This document shows positions 8,438 through 18,036 of a stretch of 64,000 bases of DNA, in pieces; within the stretch, counting starts at the first letter, position 1; the number at the start of each line of letters is the position of its first letter. The position numbers and the translations under genes were made by a program. The notes under the pieces were generated by a model, which was not told the DNA's origin, searched no databases, and was given only the letters and a program-made list of their open reading frames with translations. The DNA comes from Massilia sp. HP4 (lineage in GTDB: Bacteria; Pseudomonadota; Gammaproteobacteria; Burkholderiales; Burkholderiaceae_D), in assembly GCF_005222695.1 (NCBI RefSeq), contig NZ_STGG01000011.1:1-64000 (forward strand), given 5' to 3'.

Positions 8438-8480
8438 CTGCCGGTGTTCGTTTTCGCGACGCCACCCCGGCAGGTTTTTT
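8438..8480 (+). terminator. trp attenuator (rho-independent terminator with competing antiterminator)
   Basis: CTGCCGG (8438-8444) pairs with CCGGCAG (8467-8473) and is followed by GTTTTTT (8474-8480). A rival pairing exists: GCAATC (8406-8411), lying between the third and fourth Trp codons, is the exact complement of GATTGC (8433-8438). With two G-U pairs and one mismatch this pairing extends to 8401-8411 against 8433-8443, which would occupy the left arm of the terminator. The two structures are mutually exclusive. The pairings are read from sequence; the switching behaviour is inferred. Confidence 0.75.
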
Positions 8481-8525
8481 GAAGCACACCACCGCCCTCC
8501 TTCCACCGGGCGGTACGGAGAAAAC

Positions 8526-10022
8526 ATGACCGAACTCGAATTCAAGTCGCTGGCCAACCAGGGCTACAACCGCATCCCGCTGATCGCGGAAGCCTTCGCC
8601 GACCTCGAAACCCCGCTCACGCTCTACCTCAAGCTGGCCCAGTCCCAGCACACCGGCAAGAACACTTTCCTGCTCGAGTCGGTGGTGGGCGGCGAGCGCT
8701 TCGGCCGTTATTCCTTCATCGGCCTGCCGGCCCACACCCTGCTGCGCACCAGCGGCAATCTCACCGAGATCGTGCGCCACGGCGAAGTGATCGAAACGCA
8801 CGAAGGCAATCCGCTCGACTTCATCGAGGAGTATCAGGCGCGCTTCAAGGTCGCCCTGCGTCCCGGCCTGCCGCGCTTCTGCGGCGGCCTGGCCGGCTAC
8901 TTCGGCTACGACACGGTGCGCCACATCGAGCGCAAGCTGGCCAATACGGTCCCGCGCGACGAACTGGGCCTGCCGGACATCCAGCTGATGGTGACCGAAG
9001 AACTGGCCGTGATCGACAACCTGTCCGGCAAGCTGTACCTGATCGTGTACGCCGACCCGGGCCAGCCAGAGGCCTACTCGCGCGGCCGCCAGCGCCTGAA
9101 AGACTTGCGCATGATGCTGCGCCGGAGCGTCGATGCGCCGGTCACCTCGAGTTCGGTGCGCACCGCCGAAGTGCGCGACTTCGGCAAGGAGGATTACCTC
9201 AAGGCGGTGGCCAAGGCCCACGAATACGTGATGGCCGGCGACCTGATGCAGGTGCAGATCGGCCAGCGCATCCGCAAGCCGTATGTCGATTCGCCGCTGT
9301 CGCTGTATCGCTCGCTGCGCTCGCTGAACCCGTCGCCGTATATGTACTACTACAACTTCGGCGACATGCAGATCGTCGGCGCCTCGCCCGAGATCCTGGT
9401 GCGCAACGAGCTGTCGCCCGAGGGTGGGCGCAAGGTCACGCTGCGCCCGATCGCCGGCACGCGCGGCCGCGGCGCCACGCCCGAGCAGGATGCGGCACTG
9501 GCCGAAGAACTGCTGTCCGATCCGAAAGAGGTCGCCGAGCACGTGATGCTGATCGACCTGGCGCGCAACGACATCGGCCGCATCGCCGACATCGGTTCGG
9601 TGAAAGTCACCGACCGCATGGTCATCGAAAAATACTCGCACGTGCAGCACATCGTCTCCAACGTCGAGGGCAAGCTGAAAGACGGCATGTCGAACCTCGA
9701 CGTGCTGCGCGCCACCTTCCCGGCCGGCACCCTGACCGGCGCGCCGAAGGTGCGGGCGATGGAAGTGATCGACGAGCTCGAGCCGGTAAAACGCGGCATC
9801 TACGGCGGCGCCTGCGGCTACCTGAGTTTTGGTGGCGAGATGGACGTCGCCATCGCGATCCGCACCGGCGTGATCAAGGACGGCAACCTGTACGTGCAGG
9901 CCGCGGCCGGCATCGTGGCCGACTCGATCCCCGAGATGGAATGGCAAGAGACCGAAAAGAAGGCGCGCGCCGTGCTGCGCGCGGCCGAGCAAGTGCAAGA
10001 TGGCCTGGATGGGGAGTTCTGA
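8526..10022 (+). CDS. trpE: Anthranilate synthase component I
   Basis: 498 residues with GGAG seven bases before the ATG. It makes anthranilate from chorismate with ammonia delivered by TrpG, the first committed step of tryptophan synthesis. The N-terminal part has the LLES element (in [19 protein letters not shown]) that binds tryptophan for feedback inhibition. The chorismate-binding half has [55 protein letters not shown] and [10 protein letters not shown]. It is the first structural gene after the attenuator, so both enzyme feedback and transcription attenuation are predicted. trpG follows with a one-base gap. Confidence 0.97.
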   Translation: MTELEFKSLANQGYNRIPLIAEAFADLETPLTLYLKLAQSQHTGKNTFLLESVVGGERFGRYSFIGLPAHTLLRTSGNLTEIVRHGEVIETHEGNPLDFIEEYQARFKVALRPGLPRFCGGLAGYFGYDTVRHIERKLANTVPRDELGLPDIQLMVTEELAVIDNLSGKLYLIVYADPGQPEAYSRGRQRLKDLRMMLRRSVDAPVTSSSVRTAEVRDFGKEDYLKAVAKAHEYVMAGDLMQVQIGQRIRKPYVDSPLSLYRSLRSLNPSPYMYYYNFGDMQIVGASPEILVRNELSPEGGRKVTLRPIAGTRGRGATPEQDAALAEELLSDPKEVAEHVMLIDLARNDIGRIADIGSVKVTDRMVIEKYSHVQHIVSNVEGKLKDGMSNLDVLRATFPAGTLTGAPKVRAMEVIDELEPVKRGIYGGACGYLSFGGEMDVAIAIRTGVIKDGNLYVQAAAGIVADSIPEMEWQETEKKARAVLRAAEQVQDGLDGEF

Positions 10023-10023
10023 C

Positions 10024-10587
<564 letters not shown>

Positions 10588-10656
10588 TGCGTCCATGCGT
10601 GAGCGCCACTGTCGCGGCGCCACGCCCTCATTACGTCTAGAAGAACTGGAACCATC

Positions 10657-11694
10657 ATGCCGATCACCCCACAAGAAGCGCTGCTGCGCTGTATCGAACA
10701 CCGCGAAATCTTCCACGACGAGATGCTGTCACTGTTCCGCCAGATCATGGCGGGCGAGATGTCGCCGACCATGGTCGCAGCCCTGACCATGGGCCTGCGC
10801 GTCAAGAAGGAAACCATCGGCGAGATCACCGCCGCCGCCCAGGTGATGCGCGAGTTCTCGACCAAGGTGCCGATGGCCGACACCAGCCACCTGCTCGACA
10901 TCGTCGGCACCGGCGGCGACGGCGCCAACACCTTCAATATCTCGAGCGCCTCGATGTTCGTGGCCGCCGCCGCCGGCGCGCGCGTGGCCAAGCATGGCGG
11001 CCGCAGCGTCTCGTCCTCGTCCGGCAGCGCCGACGTGATCGAGGCCTTCGGCGCCCACATCGACCTCAAACCCGAACAGATCGCCCAGTCGATCGCCCAG
11101 ACCGGCATCGGCTTCATGTTCGCCCCCAACCACCACGCGGCAATGAAGCACGTGGCCCCGGTGCGGCGCGAGCTGGGCGTGCGCAGCATCTTCAACATCC
11201 TCGGCCCGCTGACCAATCCGGCGGGCGCGCCGAACATCCTGATGGGCGTGTTCCACCCCGACCTGGTCGGCATCCAGGTGCGCGTACTGCAGCGTCTCGG
11301 CGCCGAACACGCGATGGTGGTGTGGGGCCGCGACAATATGGACGAAGTCTCGCTCGGCGCCGGCACCCTGGTCGGTGAACTGGTCGATGGCGAGATCCGC
11401 GAATACGAGATCCACCCGGAAGACTTCGGCCTGTCGATGATCTCGAGCCGCAACCTCAAGGTGAGCAATGCCCAGGAGTCGAAGGCGCGCGTACTCGAAG
11501 CGCTGCGCGGCGAGCCGGGTCCGGCCCACGACATCGTGGCCCTGAATGCCGGCACCGCGCTGTACGCGGCCGGCGTGACCGACTCGATCGAGGCGGGACT
11601 GGCCAAGGCGCGCGACGCCATCGCTTCCGGCGCCGCCATCGCCAAGCTGGAGCAGTTCGTCCAGGTCACACGCCAGCTCGGCGCCGCCCATTAA
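10657..11694 (+). CDS. trpD: Anthranilate phosphoribosyltransferase
   Basis: 345 residues, standard for TrpD. It transfers phosphoribosyl from PRPP to anthranilate. The PRPP/anthranilate site is clear: [59 protein letters not shown], and [12 protein letters not shown] 69-base gap after trpG holds no clear promoter; AAGAACTGGAACC lies before the start. It is part of the trpE-G-D-C operon, and trpC follows 19 bases later. Confidence 0.97.
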   Translation: MPITPQEALLRCIEHREIFHDEMLSLFRQIMAGEMSPTMVAALTMGLRVKKETIGEITAAAQVMREFSTKVPMADTSHLLDIVGTGGDGANTFNISSASMFVAAAAGARVAKHGGRSVSSSSGSADVIEAFGAHIDLKPEQIAQSIAQTGIGFMFAPNHHAAMKHVAPVRRELGVRSIFNILGPLTNPAGAPNILMGVFHPDLVGIQVRVLQRLGAEHAMVVWGRDNMDEVSLGAGTLVGELVDGEIREYEIHPEDFGLSMISSRNLKVSNAQESKARVLEALRGEPGPAHDIVALNAGTALYAAGVTDSIEAGLAKARDAIASGAAIAKLEQFVQVTRQLGAAH

Positions 11695-11713
11695 TTCACT
11701 TGCGAGAGCACCG

Positions 11714-12514
11714 ATGTCCGACATCCTCAACAAGATCCTGGCCGTGAAGGCCGACGAAGTGGCCGCGGCGCGCAAGCAGCGCGACCTGCATGGCCTGCGC
11801 CGCGACGTGGAAAGCGACCGCGAGGCGCGCGCCGCCATCCGCGGTTTCGAATCTAGCCTGCGCGCCAGGATCGCCGCGGGCCAGGCCGGCGTGATCGCCG
11901 AAGTAAAGAAAGCCTCGCCGTCGAAAGGCGTGCTGCGCCCGGACTTCCAGCCGGCCGCGATCGCGCAAAGCTATGCCGAACACGGCGCGGCCTGCCTGTC
12001 GGTGCTGACCGACGTCCAGTTTTTCCAGGGTTCGGTCGCTTACCTGCAGCAGGCGCGCGCCGCTTGCACGCTGCCGGTGCTGCGCAAGGATTTCATGGTC
12101 GACCCGTATCAAGTCTATGAAGCGCGCGCGATGGGCGCCGATGCGATCCTGTTGATCGTCGCCGCGCTCGACCACGGCCTGATGGCCGAGCTCGAGGCCT
12201 GCGCCATGGACCTCGGCATGGATGTGCTGGTCGAAGTGCACGACGGCGAAGAGCTCGATGCGGCGCTCAAGCTCAAGACAGCGCTGCTGGGCATTAACAA
12301 CCGTAACCTGCGCACCTTCGACGTCACGCTCGACACCACGCTCGGCCTGCTGCCGCGCATCCCCAAGGACCGCCTGGTGGTGACCGAATCGGGCATCCTG
12401 GGCGCCGCCGACGTGCAGCGCATGCGCGAGGCCGATGTCCACGCCTTCCTGGTCGGCGAAGCGTTCATGCGTGCGGAAAATCCTGGCAAGGAGCTGCAGC
12501 GCCTGTTTGCATAA
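11714..12514 (+). CDS. trpC: Indole-3-glycerol phosphate synthase
   Basis: 266 residues, monofunctional TrpC (no fused PRAI). It closes the indole ring from carboxyphenylaminodeoxyribulose phosphate. Motifs: [16 protein letters not shown] (substrate Glu and Lys), [40 protein letters not shown] (catalytic Lys; positions about 120-140), [10 protein letters not shown] and VTESGI. It is the last gene of the trp operon here; trpF, trpB and trpA are not in the window, as is usual for split trp operons in this group. Confidence 0.97.
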   Translation: MSDILNKILAVKADEVAAARKQRDLHGLRRDVESDREARAAIRGFESSLRARIAAGQAGVIAEVKKASPSKGVLRPDFQPAAIAQSYAEHGAACLSVLTDVQFFQGSVAYLQQARAACTLPVLRKDFMVDPYQVYEARAMGADAILLIVAALDHGLMAELEACAMDLGMDVLVEVHDGEELDAALKLKTALLGINNRNLRTFDVTLDTTLGLLPRIPKDRLVVTESGILGAADVQRMREADVHAFLVGEAFMRAENPGKELQRLFA

Positions 12515-12602
12515 GCGCTGATGGCAGAGGAACTCCGGATGCACGGATGGGTCGAACGGTTACGCCAATACCGGCGCGACCTGCGACCGTCCTGCATCCA
12601 CC

Positions 12603-13109
12603 ATGAATACCCCTCATCGCAGCATCGTTTGTCTCTTTCTCGCGTCCCTCGTGCTCGCGTTTCTTGCCGCATGCGGCACGTCGACACCGCCACCGGCGCC
12701 ACCGCCCGCGGCCCAATCGGGGGGCATTCCACTGACACCGCTCCCCGCCCCTGCGCCTACGCGCACGCTCGACGCCTATAAAGCCGACGTCGCGCGCCAC
12801 GTCATGCAGCGCAATCCAGAACGAATATTCGAGGGAGAATTGCCGCCCATGCTGCCGGCGGTGGTGGTAGTCAACATCACGGTCGACCGCGCAGGCCAGT
12901 TGACAGACGTCCAGGTGCAGCGCTCGCGCGACCAGGGGGCATCCGAGGTCGCGCTGGCCTCACTGCGCCGCAGCGGCCCGCTACCGGCGCCCGATGGCCT
13001 GGGGCCGCAGCATGCCGACCTGATGACGTTTTCCGAGACCTTCCTGTTTGGCGAGCGCTACCGCTTCCAGATCAGGACATTGGCGGGGCCGCAGCGCGCA
13101 GGCCTGTAG
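12603..13109 (+). CDS. TonB C-terminal-like lipoprotein
   Basis: 168 residues. The N-terminus is a lipoprotein signal ending LAACG (about residue 24), followed by a proline-rich stretch (PPPAPPPAAQ and PLTPLPAPAPT). The second half (about 70-160) resembles the TonB/TolA C-terminal domain, with the VVVNITVDRAGQLTDVQVQRS strand pattern and a following ASEVALASLRR helix. The lack of a transmembrane anchor other than the lipid, and its small size, separate it from true TonB. It may be a periplasmic partner of outer-membrane receptors; two TonB-dependent receptors lie 0.5 kb away on the other strand. That link is only positional. It starts 89 bases after trpC and is not obviously part of the trp operon. 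Confidence 0.72.
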   Translation: MNTPHRSIVCLFLASLVLAFLAACGTSTPPPAPPPAAQSGGIPLTPLPAPAPTRTLDAYKADVARHVMQRNPERIFEGELPPMLPAVVVVNITVDRAGQLTDVQVQRSRDQGASEVALASLRRSGPLPAPDGLGPQHADLMTFSETFLFGERYRFQIRTLAGPQRAGL

Positions 13110-13115
13110 CGTATA

Positions 13116-13550
13116 TCAGCGCGGGTGGCAGGATGCCGGCGCGGGATGGCCTGCATCGCCTTGCGCGGCGGCGCCGCAACGTTTGCAGTGACGGCGATTG
13201 CGCAGGTGCGCATACAGCAGCATGAAGCCGCTGATGACGGCGAATACCGCCTCGGCCACTTCGCCCAACAACGGGCTGACGACGAACACGGCGCCGAGAA
13301 AGATCGCCAGGCCGGCGCAACCAACCAGCAAGGTGGTCTTGTCACGGTGCTTCAGGTAGCCGGGCACCAGCGCCAGCAAGACCGGCAAGGTGATCGCCGC
13401 GATCAGGGTGTCGTGGAAGGTATCGTGCACGTGGGCCAGCCCGAGCATCGGGAACGCCAGGATCACGAGCGGCATCGCCATGCAGTGCAGCAGGCACAGG
13501 ATCGATGCCGCCATGCCGGCGACATCGCCGTATTTGATCAGGGATTTCAT
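13116..13550 (-). CDS. MerC domain membrane protein
   Basis: 144 residues from ATG 13548-13550, with AGGAA upstream; a longer frame to 13592 is unlikely. Four hydrophobic helices and the MerC signature: CLLHCMAMPLVILAFPMLG near residues 19-35, with a Cys-x3-Cys-like pair at the first helix. The cytosolic tail has CKRCG and a final CH-rich end. MerC proteins bind or move soft or transition metals across the inner membrane. It sits 71 bases downstream of a ZnuD-like receptor, the likely operon partner under a Fur/Zur-type palindrome, so zinc rather than mercury is the more likely ion. No merR, merA or merT is present. Confidence 0.82.
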   Translation of the reverse strand: MKSLIKYGDVAGMAASILCLLHCMAMPLVILAFPMLGLAHVHDTFHDTLIAAITLPVLLALVPGYLKHRDKTTLLVGCAGLAIFLGAVFVVSPLLGEVAEAVFAVISGFMLLYAHLRNRRHCKRCGAAAQGDAGHPAPASCHPR

Positions 13551-13621
13551 GAACCCTGTTCCTTTCTTTGAAACCGGCGCTGTGGACCTCATGTCCGTCG
13601 GCGCCGGCGGATTGGGTTCGG

Positions 13622-15601
13622 TCAGAACAACACGCGCAGGCCGGCCGTCAGGTTACGGCCGGTCAGCGGTGCATAGTCCTTGATGAACGAGGTGTGGCTA
13701 TAGGCCAGGCGGTCGGTCACATTGTTCAGGCGCGCGTACAGCTGTGCCGGCAAGTTGCCGATGCGGGTCGAATAGTGCGTGCTGAGGTTCAGCGTCGTGT
13801 AGCCGGCTGTTTCGGATTCGAAATCGGCGATTCGGTCCTGCTTGCCCACACGGACGAGTTCGGCCATGCCGTTCCAGGCGCCCCAGTCGCCTTCGAGCTT
13901 GAACCCGACCCGGTGCGCCGGCGTGCGCGGAATGTCGCGGCTGCCCGGGCCTTCGTCGAAGCGCGCACGCACGTAGTCGCCGAACACGGTGGCCTTCCAC
14001 ACCGACGACAGATTGTGCGCCACTTCTCCTTCCAGGCCGGTGAAGGTGGCGTCGCGCTGGGCGTAGTTGATCAGCTGCAGGCCCTCGAACTCGCCACGCG
14101 TCTGCGAATAGATATAGTCGCCGATGCGGTTATGGAAGGCGCTGAGCGAGAAGGTGGTGCGGCCGGCGAATTTGCGCAGGGTCAGGTCGAGGTTGTTCGA
14201 GGTTTCCTTGACCAGGTTCGGGTTGCCGATCTCATAGGTATTGGTCGCCAGGTGCGGGCCGTCCGCAAACAGTTCCTCGGCGGTCGGCAGGCGGTGCGTG
14301 TGCGACAGCGAGGTGCCCAGCGAATATTCGGGCGCGAACTTCCACACCGCGCCGACCGATAGCGAGGTGCCGCGGGTGTGGCTGTCCGGCTTGTCCACTT
14401 CAGCTTCGACGTCCTGCCATTCGTGGCGCACGGCGGCCTCGAAGCGCACATTTCCCAGCTTGTATTCCTCGGTCAGGAAGGCCGCATGCTTCCTGGTCAG
14501 GGTCGGCGGCACATAGGCCTCGGCGCCGATCGCCGAGAAGTCGCGGCGCGTGGTCTGCAGGCCGAACACGCCATGCCAGCCCGCGATCGGTGCGTGCACG
14601 AACTCCAGGCGGCCATCGTGGCCCTTGTTCTTGAAGGTGGTGGCGACCGCGCTGCCCTCGACCTCGTCGTGGATATAGTCGGTGAACGAGGCGCGCAGGC
14701 GCACGCGCTCGATGCCGGCCACCGGATTGCGGTATTCGCCGCGCACGTCCCAGCGTTCGCTGTCCAGGTCCACCACCGGCGCCTCGATCTCGCCCGCGTC
14801 GTTCTCGAAGCCGTGGCCCGGCAGGCCGTACTTGCCGCGCTCCTTGGTGAAGGCGGCGCCCAGGTAGCCATCCTTGCCGACCCACGACATGCCGACGGTG
14901 CCGGTCTCGGTTTCCTTGTAGCTGCCCGGGACGCGGCGACCGCCTTCCCAGTCCTTGCCGACGCGGTAGTCGTCGGCATCGCGCTTGACGCCTTCCAGGT
15001 GCAGGGCCAGGTTGCTGCCGGCGGCCGTGGTGAATTCGGCCGCGCCGGTCTTCTCGCGCGCCGCCGAATTGGCGCGCACCTCCGCGCTGCCTTCCAGGCC
15101 GCCCTCCGGCATCGCGGTCGGCACCTTGCGATCGATGATGTTCACCACGCCGCCCACGGCGCCGCCGCCATAGGCCAGCGCCGACGGGCCGCGCAGCACT
15201 TCGATGCGCTCGGCCAGGACGGGTTCGAACGCAACGGCGTGGTCGGGGCTGATGGTGGACGCATCCTGGATCTCGGAACCGTCGGACAGGATCTTCACGC
15301 GCGGGCCATCCATGCCGCGGATGATCGGACGGCTGGCGCCGGCGCCGAAGTGGCTCGAGGTAATGCCGGGCATGCTCGACAAGGTCTCGCCCAGGGTCGA
15401 CTGGCGGGTCCGCACCAGCTCGTTGCCACCGATCGAGGTCACCGGCGTGACCATGTCGTCGCTCGCCACGCCGAGCCCGCTGGCGGAGACGACGACGGTC
15501 GCAGGCGCAGCAGTCGATTGCGCGAGGGCGGTGAGTGGGCAGCCAAGGGCCAGCACACAAGCCAGCGCGAGCGGCGTGCGCTTGCCAGTGAAATCAGTCA
15601 T
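13622..15601 (-). CDS. TonB-dependent receptor, ZnuD-like, without His-rich loop (copy 1)
   Basis: 659 residues from ATG 15599-15601 (GAGGAT upstream); the longer frame to 15643 adds residues before the signal peptide. Signal peptide to about LTALAQ, then the plug domain with MPGITSSHFGAGASRPIIRG and MDGPRVKILSDG, then a 22-strand-type barrel ending in the aromatic F (LTAGLRVLF). It is close to the neighbouring receptor at 15775-17889 over both ends, including LAERIEVLRGPSALAYGGGA, but where that one has a His-rich segment this one has only LPGHGFENDAGEIEAPVVD. Likely outer-membrane zinc or zinc-chelate uptake. It has its own Fur/Zur-like palindrome at 15658-15677 and probably shares a transcript with merC. 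Confidence 0.88.
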   Translation of the reverse strand: MTDFTGKRTPLALACVLALGCPLTALAQSTAAPATVVVSASGLGVASDDMVTPVTSIGGNELVRTRQSTLGETLSSMPGITSSHFGAGASRPIIRGMDGPRVKILSDGSEIQDASTISPDHAVAFEPVLAERIEVLRGPSALAYGGGAVGGVVNIIDRKVPTAMPEGGLEGSAEVRANSAAREKTGAAEFTTAAGSNLALHLEGVKRDADDYRVGKDWEGGRRVPGSYKETETGTVGMSWVGKDGYLGAAFTKERGKYGLPGHGFENDAGEIEAPVVDLDSERWDVRGEYRNPVAGIERVRLRASFTDYIHDEVEGSAVATTFKNKGHDGRLEFVHAPIAGWHGVFGLQTTRRDFSAIGAEAYVPPTLTRKHAAFLTEEYKLGNVRFEAAVRHEWQDVEAEVDKPDSHTRGTSLSVGAVWKFAPEYSLGTSLSHTHRLPTAEELFADGPHLATNTYEIGNPNLVKETSNNLDLTLRKFAGRTTFSLSAFHNRIGDYIYSQTRGEFEGLQLINYAQRDATFTGLEGEVAHNLSSVWKATVFGDYVRARFDEGPGSRDIPRTPAHRVGFKLEGDWGAWNGMAELVRVGKQDRIADFESETAGYTTLNLSTHYSTRIGNLPAQLYARLNNVTDRLAYSHTSFIKDYAPLTGRNLTAGLRVLF

Positions 15602-15657
15602 GGGAATCCTCGATCGTGGAACGCCAGGGGACAGCGAATCCATTATTAGTCAAATCT

Positions 15658-15677
15658 AATGATAACTCATTATCGTT
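15658..15677 (-). promoter_or_regulatory. Fur/Zur-type operator before receptor copy 1
   Basis: AATGATAACTCATTATCGTT is an 8-base inverted repeat with one mismatch around a 4-base centre. It lies 57 bases upstream of the receptor start and matches the two palindromes at 17932-17982. A Fur-family regulator gene lies 2.4 kb away. Zinc (Zur) rather than iron control is inferred from the receptor type. Confidence 0.65.
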
Positions 15678-15708
15678 AAGGATTCAACGCAATGCAGCAA
15701 TCGCGCGC

Positions 15709-15750
15709 GGCAATAAAGAACCGGCGCAGGACGAATTCGCCCTGCGCCGG
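15709..15750 (-). terminator. Terminator between the two receptors
   Basis: CCGGCGCAGG (15721-15730) and CCTGCGCCGG (15741-15750) form a perfect 10-base stem with a 10-base loop. Read leftward the stem is followed by TTCTTTATTG. It lies 25 bases beyond the stop of receptor copy 2 and would separate the two receptor transcripts. Confidence 0.65.
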
Positions 15751-15774
15751 CCGATACGTCGTGTAGCCAGAACT

Positions 15775-17889
15775 TTAGAACATGACGCGAATGCCCGCCG
15801 TCAGGTTACGACCTGTGAGCGGCGCCGCGTTCTTGATGAACGAGGTGTGGCTGTAGGCCAGTTCGTCGGTCAGGTTGTTCAGGCGCGCATAGAACTGGGT
15901 CGGCACGCCCCCGATGCGGGTCGAGTAGTGAGTGCCGATATTGAGCATGTTGTAGCCCGCGGTCTCGGTCTCATACTCGGCCAGCTTGTCCTGCTTGCCG
16001 ACGCGGTAGAACTCGACCATGCCATGCCAGGCCTTCCAGTCGCCGTCGAACTTGACGCCAAGGCGCGACGCCGGGATGCGCGGCAGGTTGCGGCTGCCCA
16101 CGCCTTCATCGAAACGGGCCCGCACATAGTCGCCGAACACCGTCGCACTGATCGCCGGCGTCAGCTTCTGGCGGATCTCGCCTTCCAGGCCGGTGAAGGT
16201 GGCATCGCGCTGGGTATACTCCACCAGCTGGAAGCCCTCGTGGTTATCCAGCGTGCGGGCATAGATGTAATTGTCGACGCGGTTGTGGAAGGCGCTCACC
16301 GAGAAGGTGGTGTCGCCCTCGAACTTGCGCAGGGTAAGGTCGACGTTGTTCGAGGTTTCCTTTTCCAGGTCCTGGTTGCCGACTTCATAGGTGGCGGTAG
16401 CCAGGTGCACGCCATCGGCGTACAGCTCTTCGGCGGTCGGCAGGCGGTGGCTGCGCGACAGCGAGGCGCGCAGCGAATATTGCGGCGCCAGCTTCCACAC
16501 CGCGCCGACCGAGGCCGAGGTGCCGCGCGCATCGGTGTCACGCAGGCCCGGCGCATCGACTTCGATATCCTGCCACTCGTGGCGCAGGCCGGCCTCGAAA
16601 CGCCAGTTATCCAGCTTGTATTCCTCGGTCAGGAAGGCGGCGTGCTTCCTGGTGAGCGTTGGCGGCACATAGGCTTCCTCGCCGATGGCCGAGAAGTCGC
16701 GGCGCGTGGTCTGCAGGCCGAACACGCCGCGCCAGCCGGCAAGCGGCGCATGCACCGCTTCCAGGCGGGCGTCGTGGCCCTTGTTGCGGAACGAGGTCGA
16801 GACGACGTTCTCTTCGAGCTCGTCGTGGACATATTCGGTGAACGAGGCGCGCATGCGCACGCGCTCGATGCCGGCCACCGGGTTGCGGTACTCGCCGCGG
16901 ATGTCCCAGCGCTCGCTGTCGAGCTTCACGATCGGCACGCCGTGTTCGTGGTCATGGTCGTGGTCGTGGCCTTCCTCGTGGTCGTGGCCTTCCTCGTGGT
17001 CGTGGCCTTCTTCCTCGTGGCCATGGCCGCCGCAGTGCAGGTGGTCGCCATGCGGATGGCAGCCTTCGAATTCGTGGCTGTGGCCAGGGATGCCGTATTC
17101 GGTGCGCTCCTTGGTGAAGGCGGCGCCGAGGTAGCCGTTCTTGCCGATCCACGACAGGCCGACGGTGCCGGTCTCGCTTTCCTTGTAGCTGCCGCCCACG
17201 CGGCGGCCTTCGCTCCAGTCCTTGCCGACGCGGTAGTCGTCGGCATCGCGTTTGACGCCTTCCAGGTGCAGGGCCAGGTTGCTGCCGGCCGCGGTGGTGA
17301 ATTCGAAGGCGCCGGTCTTTTCGCGGGCGGCCGAATTGGCGCGTACTTCGGCGCTGCCTTCCAGGCCGTTCTCGGGCATCGCGGTCGGGATCTTGCGGTC
17401 GAGGATGTTCACCACGCCGCCCACCGCGCCGCCGCCATAGGCCAGCGCCGACGGGCCGCGCAGCACTTCGATGCGCTCTGCCAGCACCGGCTCGAAAGCG
17501 ACGGCGTGGTCGGGGCTGATGGTCGAGGCGTCCTGGATCTCGGCGCCATCGGACAGGATCTTCACGCGCGGGCCGTCCATGCCGCGGATCACCGGACGGC
17601 TGGCGCCGGCGCCGAAGTGGCTCGAGGTGATGCCCGGCTGGTGGGCCAGGGTCTCGCCCAGGGTCGATTCACGGGCACGCACCAACTCGCTGCCGCCGAG
17701 CGAGGTCACCGGGGTGATCATGTCATCGTCCACCACGCCCAGGGCGCTGGCGGACACGACCACCGTCGGCACGCTGTCCGGGTCCGCCGCCGACCGGCTC
17801 GTGGCCTGGGCGTGGACGGCCAGGGGCGCGCCGAAGGCCAGCATCAGCGCCAGGGTCAGCGGTGTACGCTTGCAGGAAAAGTCGGACAT
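15775..17889 (-). CDS. TonB-dependent receptor, ZnuD-like, with His-rich loop (copy 2)
   Basis: 704 residues from ATG 17887-17889 (GAGGAA upstream). Signal peptide to LAVHAQ, a plug domain with LAHQPGITSSHFGAGASRPV and MDGPRVKILSDG, and a barrel ending LTAGIRVMF. An external loop at about residues 267-321 is packed with His, Asp and Glu (repeats of GHDHEE) plus two Cys. That is the hallmark of ZnuD-type zinc receptors, whose loops capture Zn2+. Two palindromes (17932-17951 and 17963-17982) lie between it and the divergent Fur-family gene, so repression by the neighbour is very likely. It and copy 1 are an in-tandem duplication; the loop is the main difference. Confidence 0.92.
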   Translation of the reverse strand: MSDFSCKRTPLTLALMLAFGAPLAVHAQATSRSAADPDSVPTVVVSASALGVVDDDMITPVTSLGGSELVRARESTLGETLAHQPGITSSHFGAGASRPVIRGMDGPRVKILSDGAEIQDASTISPDHAVAFEPVLAERIEVLRGPSALAYGGGAVGGVVNILDRKIPTAMPENGLEGSAEVRANSAAREKTGAFEFTTAAGSNLALHLEGVKRDADDYRVGKDWSEGRRVGGSYKESETGTVGLSWIGKNGYLGAAFTKERTEYGIPGHSHEFEGCHPHGDHLHCGGHGHEEEGHDHEEGHDHEEGHDHDHDHEHGVPIVKLDSERWDIRGEYRNPVAGIERVRMRASFTEYVHDELEENVVSTSFRNKGHDARLEAVHAPLAGWRGVFGLQTTRRDFSAIGEEAYVPPTLTRKHAAFLTEEYKLDNWRFEAGLRHEWQDIEVDAPGLRDTDARGTSASVGAVWKLAPQYSLRASLSRSHRLPTAEELYADGVHLATATYEVGNQDLEKETSNNVDLTLRKFEGDTTFSVSAFHNRVDNYIYARTLDNHEGFQLVEYTQRDATFTGLEGEIRQKLTPAISATVFGDYVRARFDEGVGSRNLPRIPASRLGVKFDGDWKAWHGMVEFYRVGKQDKLAEYETETAGYNMLNIGTHYSTRIGGVPTQFYARLNNLTDELAYSHTSFIKNAAPLTGRNLTAGIRVMF
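16960..17010 (-). repeat. 18-base tandem repeat coding for the His-rich loop
   Basis: The plus-strand unit GTGGTCGTGGCCTTCCTC occurs at 16960-16977 and 16978-16995, with a third partial copy to 17010. Read on the coding strand each unit gives EEGHDH. Because the unit is a multiple of three, copy-number change would lengthen or shorten the metal-binding loop in steps of six residues without breaking the frame. Confidence 0.85.
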
Positions 17890-17931
17890 GGTGGTTCCTC
17901 GAATGATGTGGGCGACAAACAAGATAAGGCC

Positions 17932-17951
17932 GATAACGATAATTCGTTATC
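17932..17951. promoter_or_regulatory. Fur/Zur-type operator, box 1
   Basis: GATAACGATAATTCGTTATC is a perfect 8-base inverted repeat around TAAT. It lies between the divergent receptor (copy 2) and the Fur-family regulator. Its centre is 31 bases, about three helical turns, from box 2, so two dimers could bind on one face. Confidence 0.75.
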
Positions 17952-17962
17952 ATTAACAATGA

Positions 17963-17982
17963 AATGATAAGCCATTATCATT
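17963..17982. promoter_or_regulatory. Fur/Zur-type operator, box 2
   Basis: AATGATAAGCCATTATCATT is a perfect 8-base inverted repeat around GCCA, 55 bases before the regulator start. Together with box 1 it suggests both autoregulation and repression of the receptor. The half-site sequence matches the box before receptor copy 1 closely. Confidence 0.75.
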
Positions 17983-18036
17983 AAGCATTCAACTGCTTTT
18001 TGGTTCCTGTTCGCGCTTTGAGGTATCCTTCGCCTT

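Noticed and set aside
13116..13550. Mercury-resistance operon
   Set aside because: Only the MerC-type protein is present. There is no merR, merT, merP or merA, and the context is zinc-receptor genes.
15616..17967. 783-codon plus-strand frame opposite the receptor genes
   Set aside because: Antisense shadow. Its AVFVV/AFLVV repeats are simply the reverse reading of the His-rich loop repeat.
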